Position numbers and translations under genes: made by a program. The notes under the pieces are model-generated. The model made no database searches and had not been told where the DNA came from. It saw only the letters and a program-made list of their open reading frames with translations. Shown here one piece after another: positions 49,105 through 57,611 of a DNA stretch of 64,000 nt. Source of the stretch: Cytophagales bacterium (GTDB taxonomy: Bacteria; Bacteroidota; Bacteroidia; Cytophagales; Cyclobacteriaceae); NCBI GenBank assembly GCA_013298505.1, contig JAAFHY010000009.1, positions 1-64,000 on the forward strand, given 5' to 3'. Positions within the stretch are counted from its first letter, which is position 1. Each line of letters begins with the position of its first letter.

Positions 49105-50130
49105 ATGCCATTTACCAATAACCAACAACCAACAACCAAATACAATGTTTACGCCATAGGCAATGCCATTGTTGACATTGTTACCGAAGTAGAGTACGAC
49201 TTCTTTCAAAAAAACGAAGTAGAGAAGGGCGTCATGACCTTGGTGGATGAGAAGCGCCAACAGCACCTGATGAAAGCCATCGACATGAACAAAAGTAAAC
49301 TCACAGGCGGAGGTTCAGCAGGTAATACCATCACTGCACTCAGCCAATTTGGTGGCAAAGGATTTTATTCATGCCTCGTTGCCAAAGACGAACTCGGCAA
49401 ATTTTTTATCGATGATTTAAAGAGCAATGGCATCGCCACCAATTTACAATATGAAAAACTGCCAACCGACCACACAGGTCGTTGCTTGGTCATGACCAGT
49501 CCCGATGCCGAGCGCACCATGAATACTTTTTTAGGTGTCAACTCTTTTTTCTCGCCCGACTACCTAGATGAGAGCGGCATCAAAGACTCGAAGTACTTAT
49601 ATATGGAAGGCTACCTAGTCGCCAGCCCAAAGGGATTGGAAGCCATGAAGGAAGCAAAAAAATTGGCCGAGCATCACAAAGTTTCGGTGGCACTCACATT
49701 CTCAGACCCCAGTATGGTCAAATATTTTTCAAAGCAAATGGAAGAAGTGGTAGGCGCCAGTGTTGATTTACTTTTTTGCAACGAAGAAGAAGCCATGATT
49801 TACACCAACACCAATTCAGTAACCGAGGCACGCGAAAAATTGAAAGGCCTGGCCAAGCGATTCGTGATGACCCTTGGCAAAAACGGAGCAATGGTGTATG
49901 ATGGCGATACCTTTATCAGCATCGAGCCCTATCAAGTACATGCCATCGATAGCAACGGAGCAGGTGATATGTTCGCGGGCGCATTTATGTACGCCATCAC
50001 TAACGGCCACAGCTATGCCGAAGCAGGCAAACTTGCTTCATTGGCTTCTTCAAAAGTGGTAGAGCAATTTGGCCCAAGGTTAACGAAATTGGAAATTCAA
50101 AAAATTAAAGCGCACCTAATTGCATATTAA
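49105..50130 (+). CDS. Adenosine-kinase-like PfkB sugar/nucleoside kinase
   Basis: The product is 341 residues from ATG 49105 with N-terminus MPFTNNQQPTTKYNVYAIGNAIVD. The conserved family start normally lies near YNVYAIGNAIVDIV, so the first ten residues come from a palindromic-repeat arm. No other in-frame start precedes the core. PfkB motifs: GGSAGNTITALSQFGGK, and the catalytic anion-hole DSNGAGDMFAGAFMY. The family phosphorylates adenosine or a sugar at the 5' or 6' hydroxyl. A bidirectional terminator follows. Confidence 0.9.
   Translation: MPFTNNQQPTTKYNVYAIGNAIVDIVTEVEYDFFQKNEVEKGVMTLVDEKRQQHLMKAIDMNKSKLTGGGSAGNTITALSQFGGKGFYSCLVAKDELGKFFIDDLKSNGIATNLQYEKLPTDHTGRCLVMTSPDAERTMNTFLGVNSFFSPDYLDESGIKDSKYLYMEGYLVASPKGLEAMKEAKKLAEHHKVSVALTFSDPSMVKYFSKQMEEVVGASVDLLFCNEEEAMIYTNTNSVTEAREKLKGLAKRFVMTLGKNGAMVYDGDTFISIEPYQVHAIDSNGAGDMFAGAFMYAITNGHSYAEAGKLASLASSKVVEQFGPRLTKLEIQKIKAHLIAY
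49111..49141. repeat. Repeat arm (CCAACAACCAACAACC type) inside the kinase start
   Basis: The string ACCAATAACCAACAACCAAC is the same kind of arm as in the repeats at 34631 and 37064. It lies within the coding start of the adenosine-kinase-like gene and supplies its N-terminal codons. The partner arm is not recognisable here. Confidence 0.55.
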
Positions 50131-50177
50131 GGTCAAAACTGACCAACGTAGTTGGAAGAAATTAGTCATTTCAGCAT

Positions 50178-50215
50178 AAAAAAAGATTGCCATAACTATT
50201 AAGACAATCTTTTTT
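50178..50215. terminator. Bidirectional terminator between kinase and atpG
   Basis: AAAAAAAGATTG (50178-50189) and CAATCTTTTTT (50205-50215) form a stem with A-run and T-run on both sides, suitable for the convergent kinase (+) and the ATPase operon (-). A second small hairpin, GGTCA-TGACC (50131-50144), follows the kinase stop. Confidence 0.82.
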
Positions 50216-50230
50216 AGAATGGAAAAAAAT

Positions 50231-51112
50231 TTAGGCTGATTTTAATGCTTCTGCCCCAGCTACAATCTCCAGAATTTCTTTAGTAATAGCTGCTTGGCGT
50301 GTGCGGTTATACGTGAGCTTAAGTTCTTTTAATAAATCACCAGCGTTCTCAGTTGCTTTATCCATGGCCGTCATACGTGCACCATTTTCAGATGCGTTGG
50401 AATCTAATACAGCCTTGTACAATTGCACTTTGAGAGACTTCGGTATTAAGCCAACTAAAATGTCTTCCTGATTGGGTTGATAGATGTAATCGGTTTGCAC
50501 AGTCGCAATTTCTTTGTTCTCGACAGGCAAAATAGGAAGGAATTGCTCTACGCGAAGTAGTTGGGTGGCTACGTTCTTAAATTCGTTGTAAACAATTTCA
50601 ATCTTATCGAACTCATTATTGCGAAAAGACGCTAATGCAAATTCTGCGGCAGCAGAAACGGTATCGAACGAAAGGTTTTGAAACAGGGTGTAGAAATCAC
50701 TTTTAACAGGAAAATTCTTTTTCTCAAAAAATTCAAATGCTTTTTTTCCAATAGGTAAATAGGCTACGTTGCCTTGCTTTGCCTGCTTCGCATACTTTTC
50801 TTCAACTAGTCTAGCAACCGCCTTTAGCACCGAGCTGTTGAACGATCCGCACAAACCTCTATCAGAAGTAATGGCGATAATCAGCACCTTTTTCTCTTCC
50901 CTTACTTGGCTATACCAAGCTTGGCCATCGTTTTCGGCACTAGAAAGATTTTTAAGAAGCGAATTCATCTTTTCGGCAAATGGACGCATCTGCATAATTT
51001 TTTCCTGCGATCTGCGCAACTTCGCTGCCGCCACCATTTTCATGGCTTTGGTAATCTGTTGGGTAGAAATCACCGATGTAATCCGACTTTTTACTTCTTT
51101 TAAACTAGGCAT
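50231..51112 (-). CDS. atpG: F1Fo ATP synthase gamma subunit
   Basis: This 293-residue subunit opens with SLKEVKSRITSVISTQQITKAMKMVAAAKLRRSQEKI, the conserved N-terminal rotor helix of atpG. It ends with RMTAMDKATENAGDLLKELKLTYNRTRQAAITKEILEIVAGAEAL, the conserved C-terminal helix. It forms the central shaft of the F1 rotor. It is the last gene of the atp operon in the window, 127 bases after atpA, in a gap filled by a tandem repeat. The catalytic beta and epsilon genes are not adjacent. Confidence 0.97.
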   Translation of the reverse strand: MPSLKEVKSRITSVISTQQITKAMKMVAAAKLRRSQEKIMQMRPFAEKMNSLLKNLSSAENDGQAWYSQVREEKKVLIIAITSDRGLCGSFNSSVLKAVARLVEEKYAKQAKQGNVAYLPIGKKAFEFFEKKNFPVKSDFYTLFQNLSFDTVSAAAEFALASFRNNEFDKIEIVYNEFKNVATQLLRVEQFLPILPVENKEIATVQTDYIYQPNQEDILVGLIPKSLKVQLYKAVLDSNASENGARMTAMDKATENAGDLLKELKLTYNRTRQAAITKEILEIVAGAEALKSA

Positions 51113-51119
51113 TTTCTTT

Positions 51120-51242
51120 GATTCGTTGATTTGTTAATTCGTTGATTTGCTGATTCGTTGATTTGCTGATTCGTTGATTCGATAATTGCCAATGCAATCC
51201 AAAATCCCCAACGAATCAACTCATCACCGAATTAGCGAATTA
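51120..51242. repeat. Tandem/palindromic repeat between atpA and atpG
   Basis: GATTCGTTGATTTG-type units repeat at least four times in 51120-51182. Their inverse CAACGAATCAACTCATCACC lies at about 51209-51228 and continues to the atpA stop. The element separates two operon genes. An RNA stem here would be available for processing or attenuation. Confidence 0.75.
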
Positions 51243-52814
51243 ATATTTACCAGCAAGTTCCAACGCTACCTTCTTTACCGTATCTGCATCAGCATCTTCA
51301 AACTTACCAGCACGGAAATTTTCTAACACCGATTTGTATTGAGCTTTCAACAAGCCAATAAATTCAATTTCAAATTCTTTGATCTTATTCACAGGTACTT
51401 TATCTGTATAGCCTTTTGTAGAAGCTAATATAATCGCTACTTGCTCTTCAACTCGCACGGGTTGATATTGTGGCTGCTTCAACACTTCTACGTTTCTGCG
51501 TCCACGCTCAATCACCAATTTCGTAGCGGCATCCAGGTCAGAGCCAAATTTCGCGAAAGCTTCCAATTCGCGGAATTGTGCCTGATCCAACTTTAATGTA
51601 CCCGCTACTTTCTTCATCGGTTTAATCTGTGCCGAACCACCTACACGCGATACCGAAATACCAACGTTAATGGCAGGGCGTATACCCGAGTTGAATAAGT
51701 TTGTCTCCAAGAAAATCTGTCCATCCGTAATCGAGATTACGTTGGTTGGAATGTAAGCAGACACATCATTCGCTTGTGTCTCAATGATCGGAAGAGCGGT
51801 TAATGAACCTCCACCTTTCACTAAATGCTTTATAGATGCAGGAAGGTCATTCATTCTCGCTGCGATCTCATCGTTGTTGATCACCTTCGCAGCTCTTTCA
51901 AGCAAGCGTGAGTGCAAATAGAATACGTCACCAGGATATGCCTCGCGGCCCGGAGGTCTTCTCAACAACAATGACACTTCGCGGTAAGCCACAGCTTGCT
52001 TTGAAAGGTCATCGTAAATTACCAATGCCGGACGACCGGTGTCGCGGAAGAACTCACCAATCGATGCACCGGTGAAGGGCGCAAAGAATTGCATCGGAGC
52101 AGGATCAGCTGCAGATGCAGAAACAATAACTGTATAAGGCATCGCACCTGCTTTTTCAAGCGTAGCTGCTACACCGGCAACGGTAGAAGCCTTTTGGCCG
52201 ATGGCCACATAAATACAATATACCGGCTTGCCTTGCTCGTAAAATTCTTTTTGGTTGATGATCGTATCGATCGCCACAGCGGTTTTACCAGTTTGACGGT
52301 CGCCAATGATCAACTCGCGTTGTCCGCGACCGATCGGAATCATTGCATCAATCGCTTTTATACCGGTTTGAAGCGGCTCGTTTACCGGCTGACGGAAGAT
52401 TACGCCCGGAGCTTTGCGCTCCAATGGCATATCATACAAGTCTCCGGTAATAGGTCCTTTACCATCAATCGGTGATGCCAGTGTATCTACCACGCGGCCC
52501 AACAAACCATCGCCTACATTTACAGAGGCAATTTTTCCGGTGCGTTTTACGGTATCACCTTCTTTAATTTCTTTAGACTCACCCAAAAGTACTGCACCCA
52601 CGTTGTCTTCTTCGAGGTTAAGTACCATGGCGCGCAGGCCATTTTCAAATTGAATCAACTCACCCGCCTGTGCCTGTGTAAGGCCATAGATACGGGCAAC
52701 GCCATCACCAACGGTTAAAACGGTACCCACCTCTTCTAACTCTGCATCGGTGCGTGATTGCGACAACTGCTCTCGCAATATTGATGAAATTTCTTCGGGT
52801 CTGATTTCTGCCAT
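51240..52814 (-). CDS. atpA: F1Fo ATP synthase alpha subunit
   Basis: This 524-residue subunit has P-loop [78 protein letters not shown] (ATPase alpha/beta signature), and [38 protein letters not shown]. It carries non-catalytic nucleotide sites of the F1 head and interacts with the delta subunit. It lies 84 bases after atpH, in a gap holding another palindromic element. Confidence 0.98.
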   Translation of the reverse strand: MAEIRPEEISSILREQLSQSRTDAELEEVGTVLTVGDGVARIYGLTQAQAGELIQFENGLRAMVLNLEEDNVGAVLLGESKEIKEGDTVKRTGKIASVNVGDGLLGRVVDTLASPIDGKGPITGDLYDMPLERKAPGVIFRQPVNEPLQTGIKAIDAMIPIGRGQRELIIGDRQTGKTAVAIDTIINQKEFYEQGKPVYCIYVAIGQKASTVAGVAATLEKAGAMPYTVIVSASAADPAPMQFFAPFTGASIGEFFRDTGRPALVIYDDLSKQAVAYREVSLLLRRPPGREAYPGDVFYLHSRLLERAAKVINNDEIAARMNDLPASIKHLVKGGGSLTALPIIETQANDVSAYIPTNVISITDGQIFLETNLFNSGIRPAINVGISVSRVGGSAQIKPMKKVAGTLKLDQAQFRELEAFAKFGSDLDAATKLVIERGRRNVEVLKQPQYQPVRVEEQVAIILASTKGYTDKVPVNKIKEFEIEFIGLLKAQYKSVLENFRAGKFEDADADTVKKVALELAGKY

Positions 52815-52862
52815 GATTATTTAGTCTTTAGTTCTTTGTTAGTCAGTCTTTATTTTGTCTTG

Positions 52863-52897
52863 CCTTCCCTATCGTGTGGAGAGGGCTAGGGTGAGGT
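52863..52897. repeat. Palindromic repeat between atpH and atpA
   Basis: CCTTCCCTATCGTGTGGAGA continues into GGGCTAGGGTGAGG. The CCCTA and TAGGG words are inverted. It resembles the common AGGGCTAGGGTGAGG intergenic element of Bacteroidota. Confidence 0.6.
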
Positions 52898-52898
52898 A

Positions 52899-53459
52899 TT
52901 AAAATTCTTTTATGTAGGGGTTCTCGCTAAACTTTGTTTTCAAGGCTTTTAACTTACTCTTGATGGAGGCATCGATTTGCTTATCGCCCACGTGCAATAC
53001 AAAACCACCAATCAAATCGGGATTGATTTTTTGTTGCAATTCAATTTCGGCTTTTCCGCTAATCTTTTTAACCAATGCTTCTAGTTCGGCTTTCATCTTG
53101 CCATCTAAAGCAAACGTAGTTGCCACCGAAGCTTTCTGAATACCCTTGTTTACGTTGTACGCGTTGTGAAACTCAACTGCAATGGCTGGCAACAAGGGCT
53201 CGCGATTTTTTCTTGTAAGCATCGAAATGATAGCCATTGTCAACTTGTTTACTTTGCCTTTGAAGATGGCTTCTAAGATTGCCAACTTTTTATCGTGGCG
53301 GATAACAGGGCTCTTCAACATGCGCGTAAAATCTTGGTTGGAGGCGCACACGCTGGCAAACAACTGCATATCGGCATGAACCAACTCAAGTGCGCCTTGC
53401 TCTTCGGCAAGACCCAACAACGATTTTACGTACCGTGATGCTACTCGTGAATCGGCCAT
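52899..53459 (-). CDS. atpH: F1Fo ATP synthase delta subunit
   Basis: This 186-residue protein has the N-terminal helical bundle (ASRYVKSLLGLAEEQGALELVHADMQLF), the middle AIISMLTRKNREPLLPAIAVEFHNAYN and the C-terminal INPDLIGGFVLHVGDKQIDASIKSKLKALK. Delta links the peripheral stalk (subunit b) to the alpha subunit in F1. It starts 3 bases after the atpF stop, typical of the operon. Confidence 0.95.
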   Translation of the reverse strand: MADSRVASRYVKSLLGLAEEQGALELVHADMQLFASVCASNQDFTRMLKSPVIRHDKKLAILEAIFKGKVNKLTMAIISMLTRKNREPLLPAIAVEFHNAYNVNKGIQKASVATTFALDGKMKAELEALVKKISGKAEIELQQKINPDLIGGFVLHVGDKQIDASIKSKLKALKTKFSENPYIKEF

Positions 53460-53462
53460 GAT

Positions 53463-53957
53463 TTAGTTCAACTTAAGGTCTTTAATGTACGTATCGATCA
53501 AGTCTTTTTGCTGCTTATCATCCGACAAATTTTTCTTGATCAACTTTTCTGAAATCTCCAATGAAAATAACGCCACTTGTGCTTTTACATCGCGTAAAGC
53601 AGCTTGCTTTTCAGTATGGATGATGGCTTTGGCATCTTCGATAATGCGATCTGCATTTTTCTTTGCATTAGTTTGAGCCTCATCGTGTAGGCGGTTAGCT
53701 GCCTCACGTGCATCGCGCAAAATACGATCGCGCTCTTCGCGAGACGCCTTCAATAATTTTTCATTGTCAGACTTCAATGATGCCATTTCTATTTTTGCTT
53801 TCTCGGCAGCATCCAAAGCGTTTTGAATAGACTCTTCACGCTCTTTTAGCGATGCCAAAATAGGCTTCCAGGCAAATGCTTTCAATAAAAAGAATAAGCC
53901 TACGAAGATGATGAATTGCCAAACGATGAGGCCAGTGCCGGGTGATAATAAATCCAT
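53463..53957 (-). CDS. atpF: F1Fo ATP synthase subunit b
   Basis: This 164-residue subunit has one N-terminal membrane helix (TGLIVWQFIIFVGLFFLLKAFAW, residues 8-30) followed by a long charged coiled coil (EREESIQNALDAAEKAKIEMASLKSDNEKLLK and onward). It forms the peripheral stator stalk. A hairpin lies in the 103-base gap upstream, just after the atpE stop. Confidence 0.96.
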   Translation of the reverse strand: MDLLSPGTGLIVWQFIIFVGLFFLLKAFAWKPILASLKEREESIQNALDAAEKAKIEMASLKSDNEKLLKASREERDRILRDAREAANRLHDEAQTNAKKNADRIIEDAKAIIHTEKQAALRDVKAQVALFSLEISEKLIKKNLSDDKQQKDLIDTYIKDLKLN

Positions 53958-54013
53958 ATACTATCTATTTAAAAGAATCCAATCTCAATTTTTTGTTTCT
54001 CTTTTTTGTAAAC

Positions 54014-54053
54014 AGAAGAACTCGCTAGGCCCATTGCCAAAGCAAGTTCTTCT
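54014..54053 (-). other. Hairpin 7 bases downstream of atpE
   Basis: AGAAGAACT (54014-54022) and AGTTCTTCT (54045-54053) form a perfect 9-base stem with inner GC pairs. On the minus strand it lies just after the atpE stop and before atpF, with no U-run following. It may protect the atpE mRNA 3' end, as c-ring genes need higher expression (inference). Confidence 0.5.
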
Positions 54054-54060
54054 GAATTTC

Positions 54061-54312
<252 letters not shown>

Positions 54313-54353
54313 TTATAAATTTAAGTGAAACAAAAAATTCAACTCAACCCATC

Positions 54354-55382
54354 TTAATGATGGTCATCGGCAGTGGCCATGCCAATGTATAATGCGGTAA
54401 ACAACGTAAATACATACGCCTGAATACCTGCCACCAACAACTCAATCAGATTAATAAACATGACCGCTATCGAAACGCCAACGCCCACCACGTAGCTCTG
54501 AAAAATAAACGTGAGGCAAATCAAGCTCAACAACACAATATGGCCCGCGGTAATGGCCACGAACAAACGGATGGTTAACGAAAACGGTTTTGTAAAAATA
54601 CCAATGATCTCAACTGGCAAAATGATGGGGCGCAAGGCCAATGGCACACCCGGTGTCCAGAAGATATGCGACCAATAGTTTTTGTTGCCACTAAAATTGG
54701 TAATAAGAAATGTAAGAACAGCTAACACCAGCGTTACCGCGATGTTTCCGGTAAGGTTACCTGAGCCGGGGAGTAGACCTAACAAATTTCCGAAGAGAAT
54801 AAAGAAAAATAGCGTGAGCAAGTAGGGCAAAAACTTTTCGTAGTGATGGCCAATGTTGGGCTTCACTATTTCATCGCGCACAAAAATGATGATGGGTTCG
54901 ATAAACGATTGAATGCCTTTGGGCGCTTTGCCTGTTCTGTTTTTGGCCGATCTGGCGACAGCCGTAAGGATCAAGAACAAAAGCGTAGCATTAATCAACA
55001 GCATGGCCACGTTTTTGGTGATTGAAAGGTCAAAAACTGATTTTCCGCTTTCAGTTAAATAAATATGGTTGTGCTCTAATTTATAACCGTTGTATTCTAC
55101 GGGATTGTGGTTTTCATCAAAAAAGTTAGAAGACAAGAAAACATCCATTCCCTTTTCGGCTGAGTAAACGATGATGGGCAAAGGCAAAACAAGGTGATCT
55201 GAAAAATGCCATTGGTGGTCGTCTACCACGTGGTGAAGGATCACTTCATTGGGATCAAACTTTTTGGGCTCACCGCCTTCGGTTTCAGAACCCGAGGCAA
55301 ACGAAGGGCTTAAAAAGCTGGCAATAGCAACAAAAAAGAGAGTTAAAAAGGCAGTTTTTTGTATCAAAAAGGGCTTTTTCAT
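54354..55382 (-). CDS. atpB: F1Fo ATP synthase subunit a
   Basis: The 342-residue form is long for the family because it has an N-terminal signal peptide (FLTLFFVAIASFLSPSFAS) plus a 90-residue periplasmic extension rich in His and acidic residues, as in other Bacteroidota. The core shows PKGIQSFIEPIIIFVRDEIVKPNIG, FFFILFGNLLGLLPGSGNLTGNIAVT and the essential Arg in IFTKPFSLTIRLFVAITAGH. It forms the half channels of Fo. A TAgtTTTG promoter box lies 33 bases upstream. Confidence 0.96.
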   Translation of the reverse strand: MKKPFLIQKTAFLTLFFVAIASFLSPSFASGSETEGGEPKKFDPNEVILHHVVDDHQWHFSDHLVLPLPIIVYSAEKGMDVFLSSNFFDENHNPVEYNGYKLEHNHIYLTESGKSVFDLSITKNVAMLLINATLLFLILTAVARSAKNRTGKAPKGIQSFIEPIIIFVRDEIVKPNIGHHYEKFLPYLLTLFFFILFGNLLGLLPGSGNLTGNIAVTLVLAVLTFLITNFSGNKNYWSHIFWTPGVPLALRPIILPVEIIGIFTKPFSLTIRLFVAITAGHIVLLSLICLTFIFQSYVVGVGVSIAVMFINLIELLVAGIQAYVFTLFTALYIGMATADDHH

Positions 55383-55414
55383 CGCAGTCGGAACAAAGGC
55401 TTTTAATTGGACTG

Positions 55415-55422
55415 CAAAACTA
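55415..55422 (-). promoter_or_regulatory. -7 box TAGTTTTG of the ATPase operon
   Basis: On the minus strand a perfect TAnnTTTG match lies 32 bases before the atpB ATG. It is the only good promoter-like box in the gap and would drive atpBEFHAG. Confidence 0.5.
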
Positions 55423-55628
55423 TCAATTAAACTTTCTGAAAAAAACCGTTAAGGAGAAAAAACAATGGGTTTTTGGAAATCTTAGCCCTATGAGTAATCC
55501 CGAAAAGCTAACGAGTCAGCATCGGTTTGTCCTGCTGTGGAACAATGCATCTTCGTCTTCTCGTGTAACATTGGTTGCAAAAGATGCCACCTTTCGGTCG
55601 ATATGACAAAAAAACACGATCGCTTTGG

Positions 55629-56858
55629 TTAAAAAACTTTATCCAGCCTTCTCAATTTATTTGCCTTCCAACTCGTAATCCCCACCACACCAAGCGTCAT
55701 CAGCCCACCAAAAATTACCGATGGAACTACACCCATCAGCTTTGCGGCCACACCCGACTCGAAGGAGCCAATCTCATTAGAAGAGCCAATGAAAATACTA
55801 TTCACTGCCGAAACCCTTCCCTTCATGTTTTCGGGAGTTAAGGTGTGAATAAGCGTGCTGCGAACAATTACGCTCACGCAATCGAACATGCCGCTTACAA
55901 TTAATAATGCCATTGACAACCAGAAGATTTTTGAAACGCCAAAGCCGATCATGCACAAGCCAAACCCTGCCACGCACCACAGCAAAATTTTTCCAATGTT
56001 TTTCTTGATCGGGTTGCGGGTGATATAGACCGCTGTAATTACGGCACCAATGCCTTGGGCCGATCGTAAAAAGCCCAAGCCAACGGCACCTACGTTCAAA
56101 ATATCATCAGCAAAAATGGGAAGCAGTGCCACCGCCCCACCAAACAATACGGCAAAGAGATCTAGAGAAATAGCCCCTAGAATAACTTGGTTGGTAAAAA
56201 CAAATTTTATCCCAGCCTTAATTTTATCAAAAATGCCTTGTTCATCGCTGATCGGTGGAAGTTTTTTATTTGGTATCAGTACAATACAAGTCAGCCCCGC
56301 TACAACCAGTGCAACGTCTACCGAGTAAGCTGCTGTGATACCAAAGAAGCCATATACCAAGCCGCCAATAATGGGGCCGCCCACGGCTGCGCCTTCCCAA
56401 AGGGTGCTATTCCAAACAATGGCATTTTGATACAGCGCACGATCCACTAACTGCGGCATAAAAGAGAAGCTAGCTGGCGATAGAAATCCGCGTGCTATGC
56501 CACTCACAAAAATCACTAGGTAAATTGGCAAGGCTCCGTTTTGTAAAATAAAACTTCCCAGATCGGTAGTAAAATAAAGTAGCGATACAGAACAAGCCAA
56601 CAGTATGCTTACACAGACTAAAATGATTTTTTTTCTTTCAACCGTATCGGCCAAATGCCCTGCGTACAATGAAACGGTTATGGCAGGAATTGCTTCTGCC
56701 AATCCGATTAACCCTAGCGAGAGCGCATCTTTTGTTATTTCATAAATCTGCCAACCTACGATTACGGCTTGTACCGTTATTGCGATGGTAATCATCAATC
56801 TGCCAAAAACAAAAAATCTAAAATCTCTTACCCGAAGGGCTGCGTAGGGATCGTTCAT
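55629..56858 (-). CDS. MFS transporter, EntS-like (MFS_3)
   Basis: This 409-residue protein has about 12 hydrophobic segments, starting LRVRDFRFFVFGRLMITIAITVQAVIVGWQIYEIT. The motif GHLADTVERKKIIL is the conserved MFS loop between helices 2 and 3, and a middle EGAAVGGPIIGGLVYG follows. The pattern resembles EntS/MFS_3 efflux proteins. The substrate is unknown. The 246-base gap before atpB holds no gene. A 38-codon frame on the other strand at 55490 is not supported. Confidence 0.85.
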   Translation of the reverse strand: MNDPYAALRVRDFRFFVFGRLMITIAITVQAVIVGWQIYEITKDALSLGLIGLAEAIPAITVSLYAGHLADTVERKKIILVCVSILLACSVSLLYFTTDLGSFILQNGALPIYLVIFVSGIARGFLSPASFSFMPQLVDRALYQNAIVWNSTLWEGAAVGGPIIGGLVYGFFGITAAYSVDVALVVAGLTCIVLIPNKKLPPISDEQGIFDKIKAGIKFVFTNQVILGAISLDLFAVLFGGAVALLPIFADDILNVGAVGLGFLRSAQGIGAVITAVYITRNPIKKNIGKILLWCVAGFGLCMIGFGVSKIFWLSMALLIVSGMFDCVSVIVRSTLIHTLTPENMKGRVSAVNSIFIGSSNEIGSFESGVAAKLMGVVPSVIFGGLMTLGVVGITSWKANKLRRLDKVF

Positions 56859-56911
56859 AAATTTTGGGTCAACCTTGGAGTTTTTATGTAGGCTCGCAAA
56901 GATTTGTTTTT

Positions 56912-57460
56912 TTAAGATCCGCTCAATAGAGAATCAATTGCTTCGATGGATTTTTTCCTTCGTGCTTCTCTATCGCCAGTTACTTCAACAACCAGTGTAT
57001 TGGTTTGAGCCAGTTCTTTTTTATAGATGTCCCAAAAGTATTCTCGTTTATCGGGGTGCTCTCGCTGTGGATCATTTTCCCACGGAATGTCAATGTTGGT
57101 AAGTAAAAACAAATCGTAGATTCTGCTCTGCATCTTCTCGATGATTTCTTCATCGCAGTTGCCAAACTTATGCTCGCTCCAAACTTTAATCACCAGTAAG
57201 TTTGTATCGCAAATCAATATTCTGTTTGCCCCTGTTTGCCATTCATCTTCCATTCGCAGTTGACCGTGTGCTATTTTGGTGAGGTCGGCTTGCGTATACG
57301 GCTTACCTAATTTATTCAGGTACGCCCGCGCGTACTCTTCTACCCAATTGGTTTTGTAGTGGCTTGCCAAAAATTTAGAAAGATCTGTTTTGCCCGTGCA
57401 CTCAGGGCCGATCACACAAATTCTTTTAACCACTTTGGCTGCTTGTTGCGAAAACGACAT
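56912..57460 (-). CDS. NadR-like ribosylnicotinamide kinase/AAA ATPase
   Basis: The product is 182 residues from ATG 57460 (MSFSQQAAK). The track start at 57496 adds 12 residues without support. P-loop GPECTGKTDLSKFLA, then VEEYARAYL, ADLTKIAHGQLRMEDEWQ, ILICDTNLLVIKVWSEHKFG and DIPWENDPQREHPDKREYF match the C-terminal kinase domain of NadR (AAA_28). It phosphorylates nicotinamide riboside in NAD salvage by family analogy. No adenylyltransferase or PnuC is adjacent. Confidence 0.9.
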   Translation of the reverse strand: MSFSQQAAKVVKRICVIGPECTGKTDLSKFLASHYKTNWVEEYARAYLNKLGKPYTQADLTKIAHGQLRMEDEWQTGANRILICDTNLLVIKVWSEHKFGNCDEEIIEKMQSRIYDLFLLTNIDIPWENDPQREHPDKREYFWDIYKKELAQTNTLVVEVTGDREARRKKSIEAIDSLLSGS

Positions 57461-57515
57461 ATTCTTTTTCTTTCCAAAATAGGTAATTAAGCGCATCTCT
57501 AAAAATTGGCAAAAC

Positions 57516-57543
57516 GGTTTCCAACCTTGGCAAGGTTGAAACC
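57516..57543. repeat. Perfect-core palindrome GGTTTCCAACCTT/AAGGTTGAAACC
   Basis: GGTTTC-cAACCTT-ggc-AAGGTTg-AAACC forms a near-perfect stem of 12 pairs around a 3-base loop. It lies between divergent genes, so it is not a terminator for either. It is a common Bacteroidota intergenic palindrome. Confidence 0.7.
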
Positions 57544-57611
57544 CTCAACCAGAAAGATTATAGCTTTATAGATGCCCAAAATTTATTTATCTTTCGAGTT
57601 GAATACTACTT

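Noticed and set aside
55490-55606. 38-codon plus-strand frame upstream of the ATPase operon
   Set aside because: It is short, lacks a convincing promoter or family pattern, and lies in the gap containing the ATPase promoter on the other strand.
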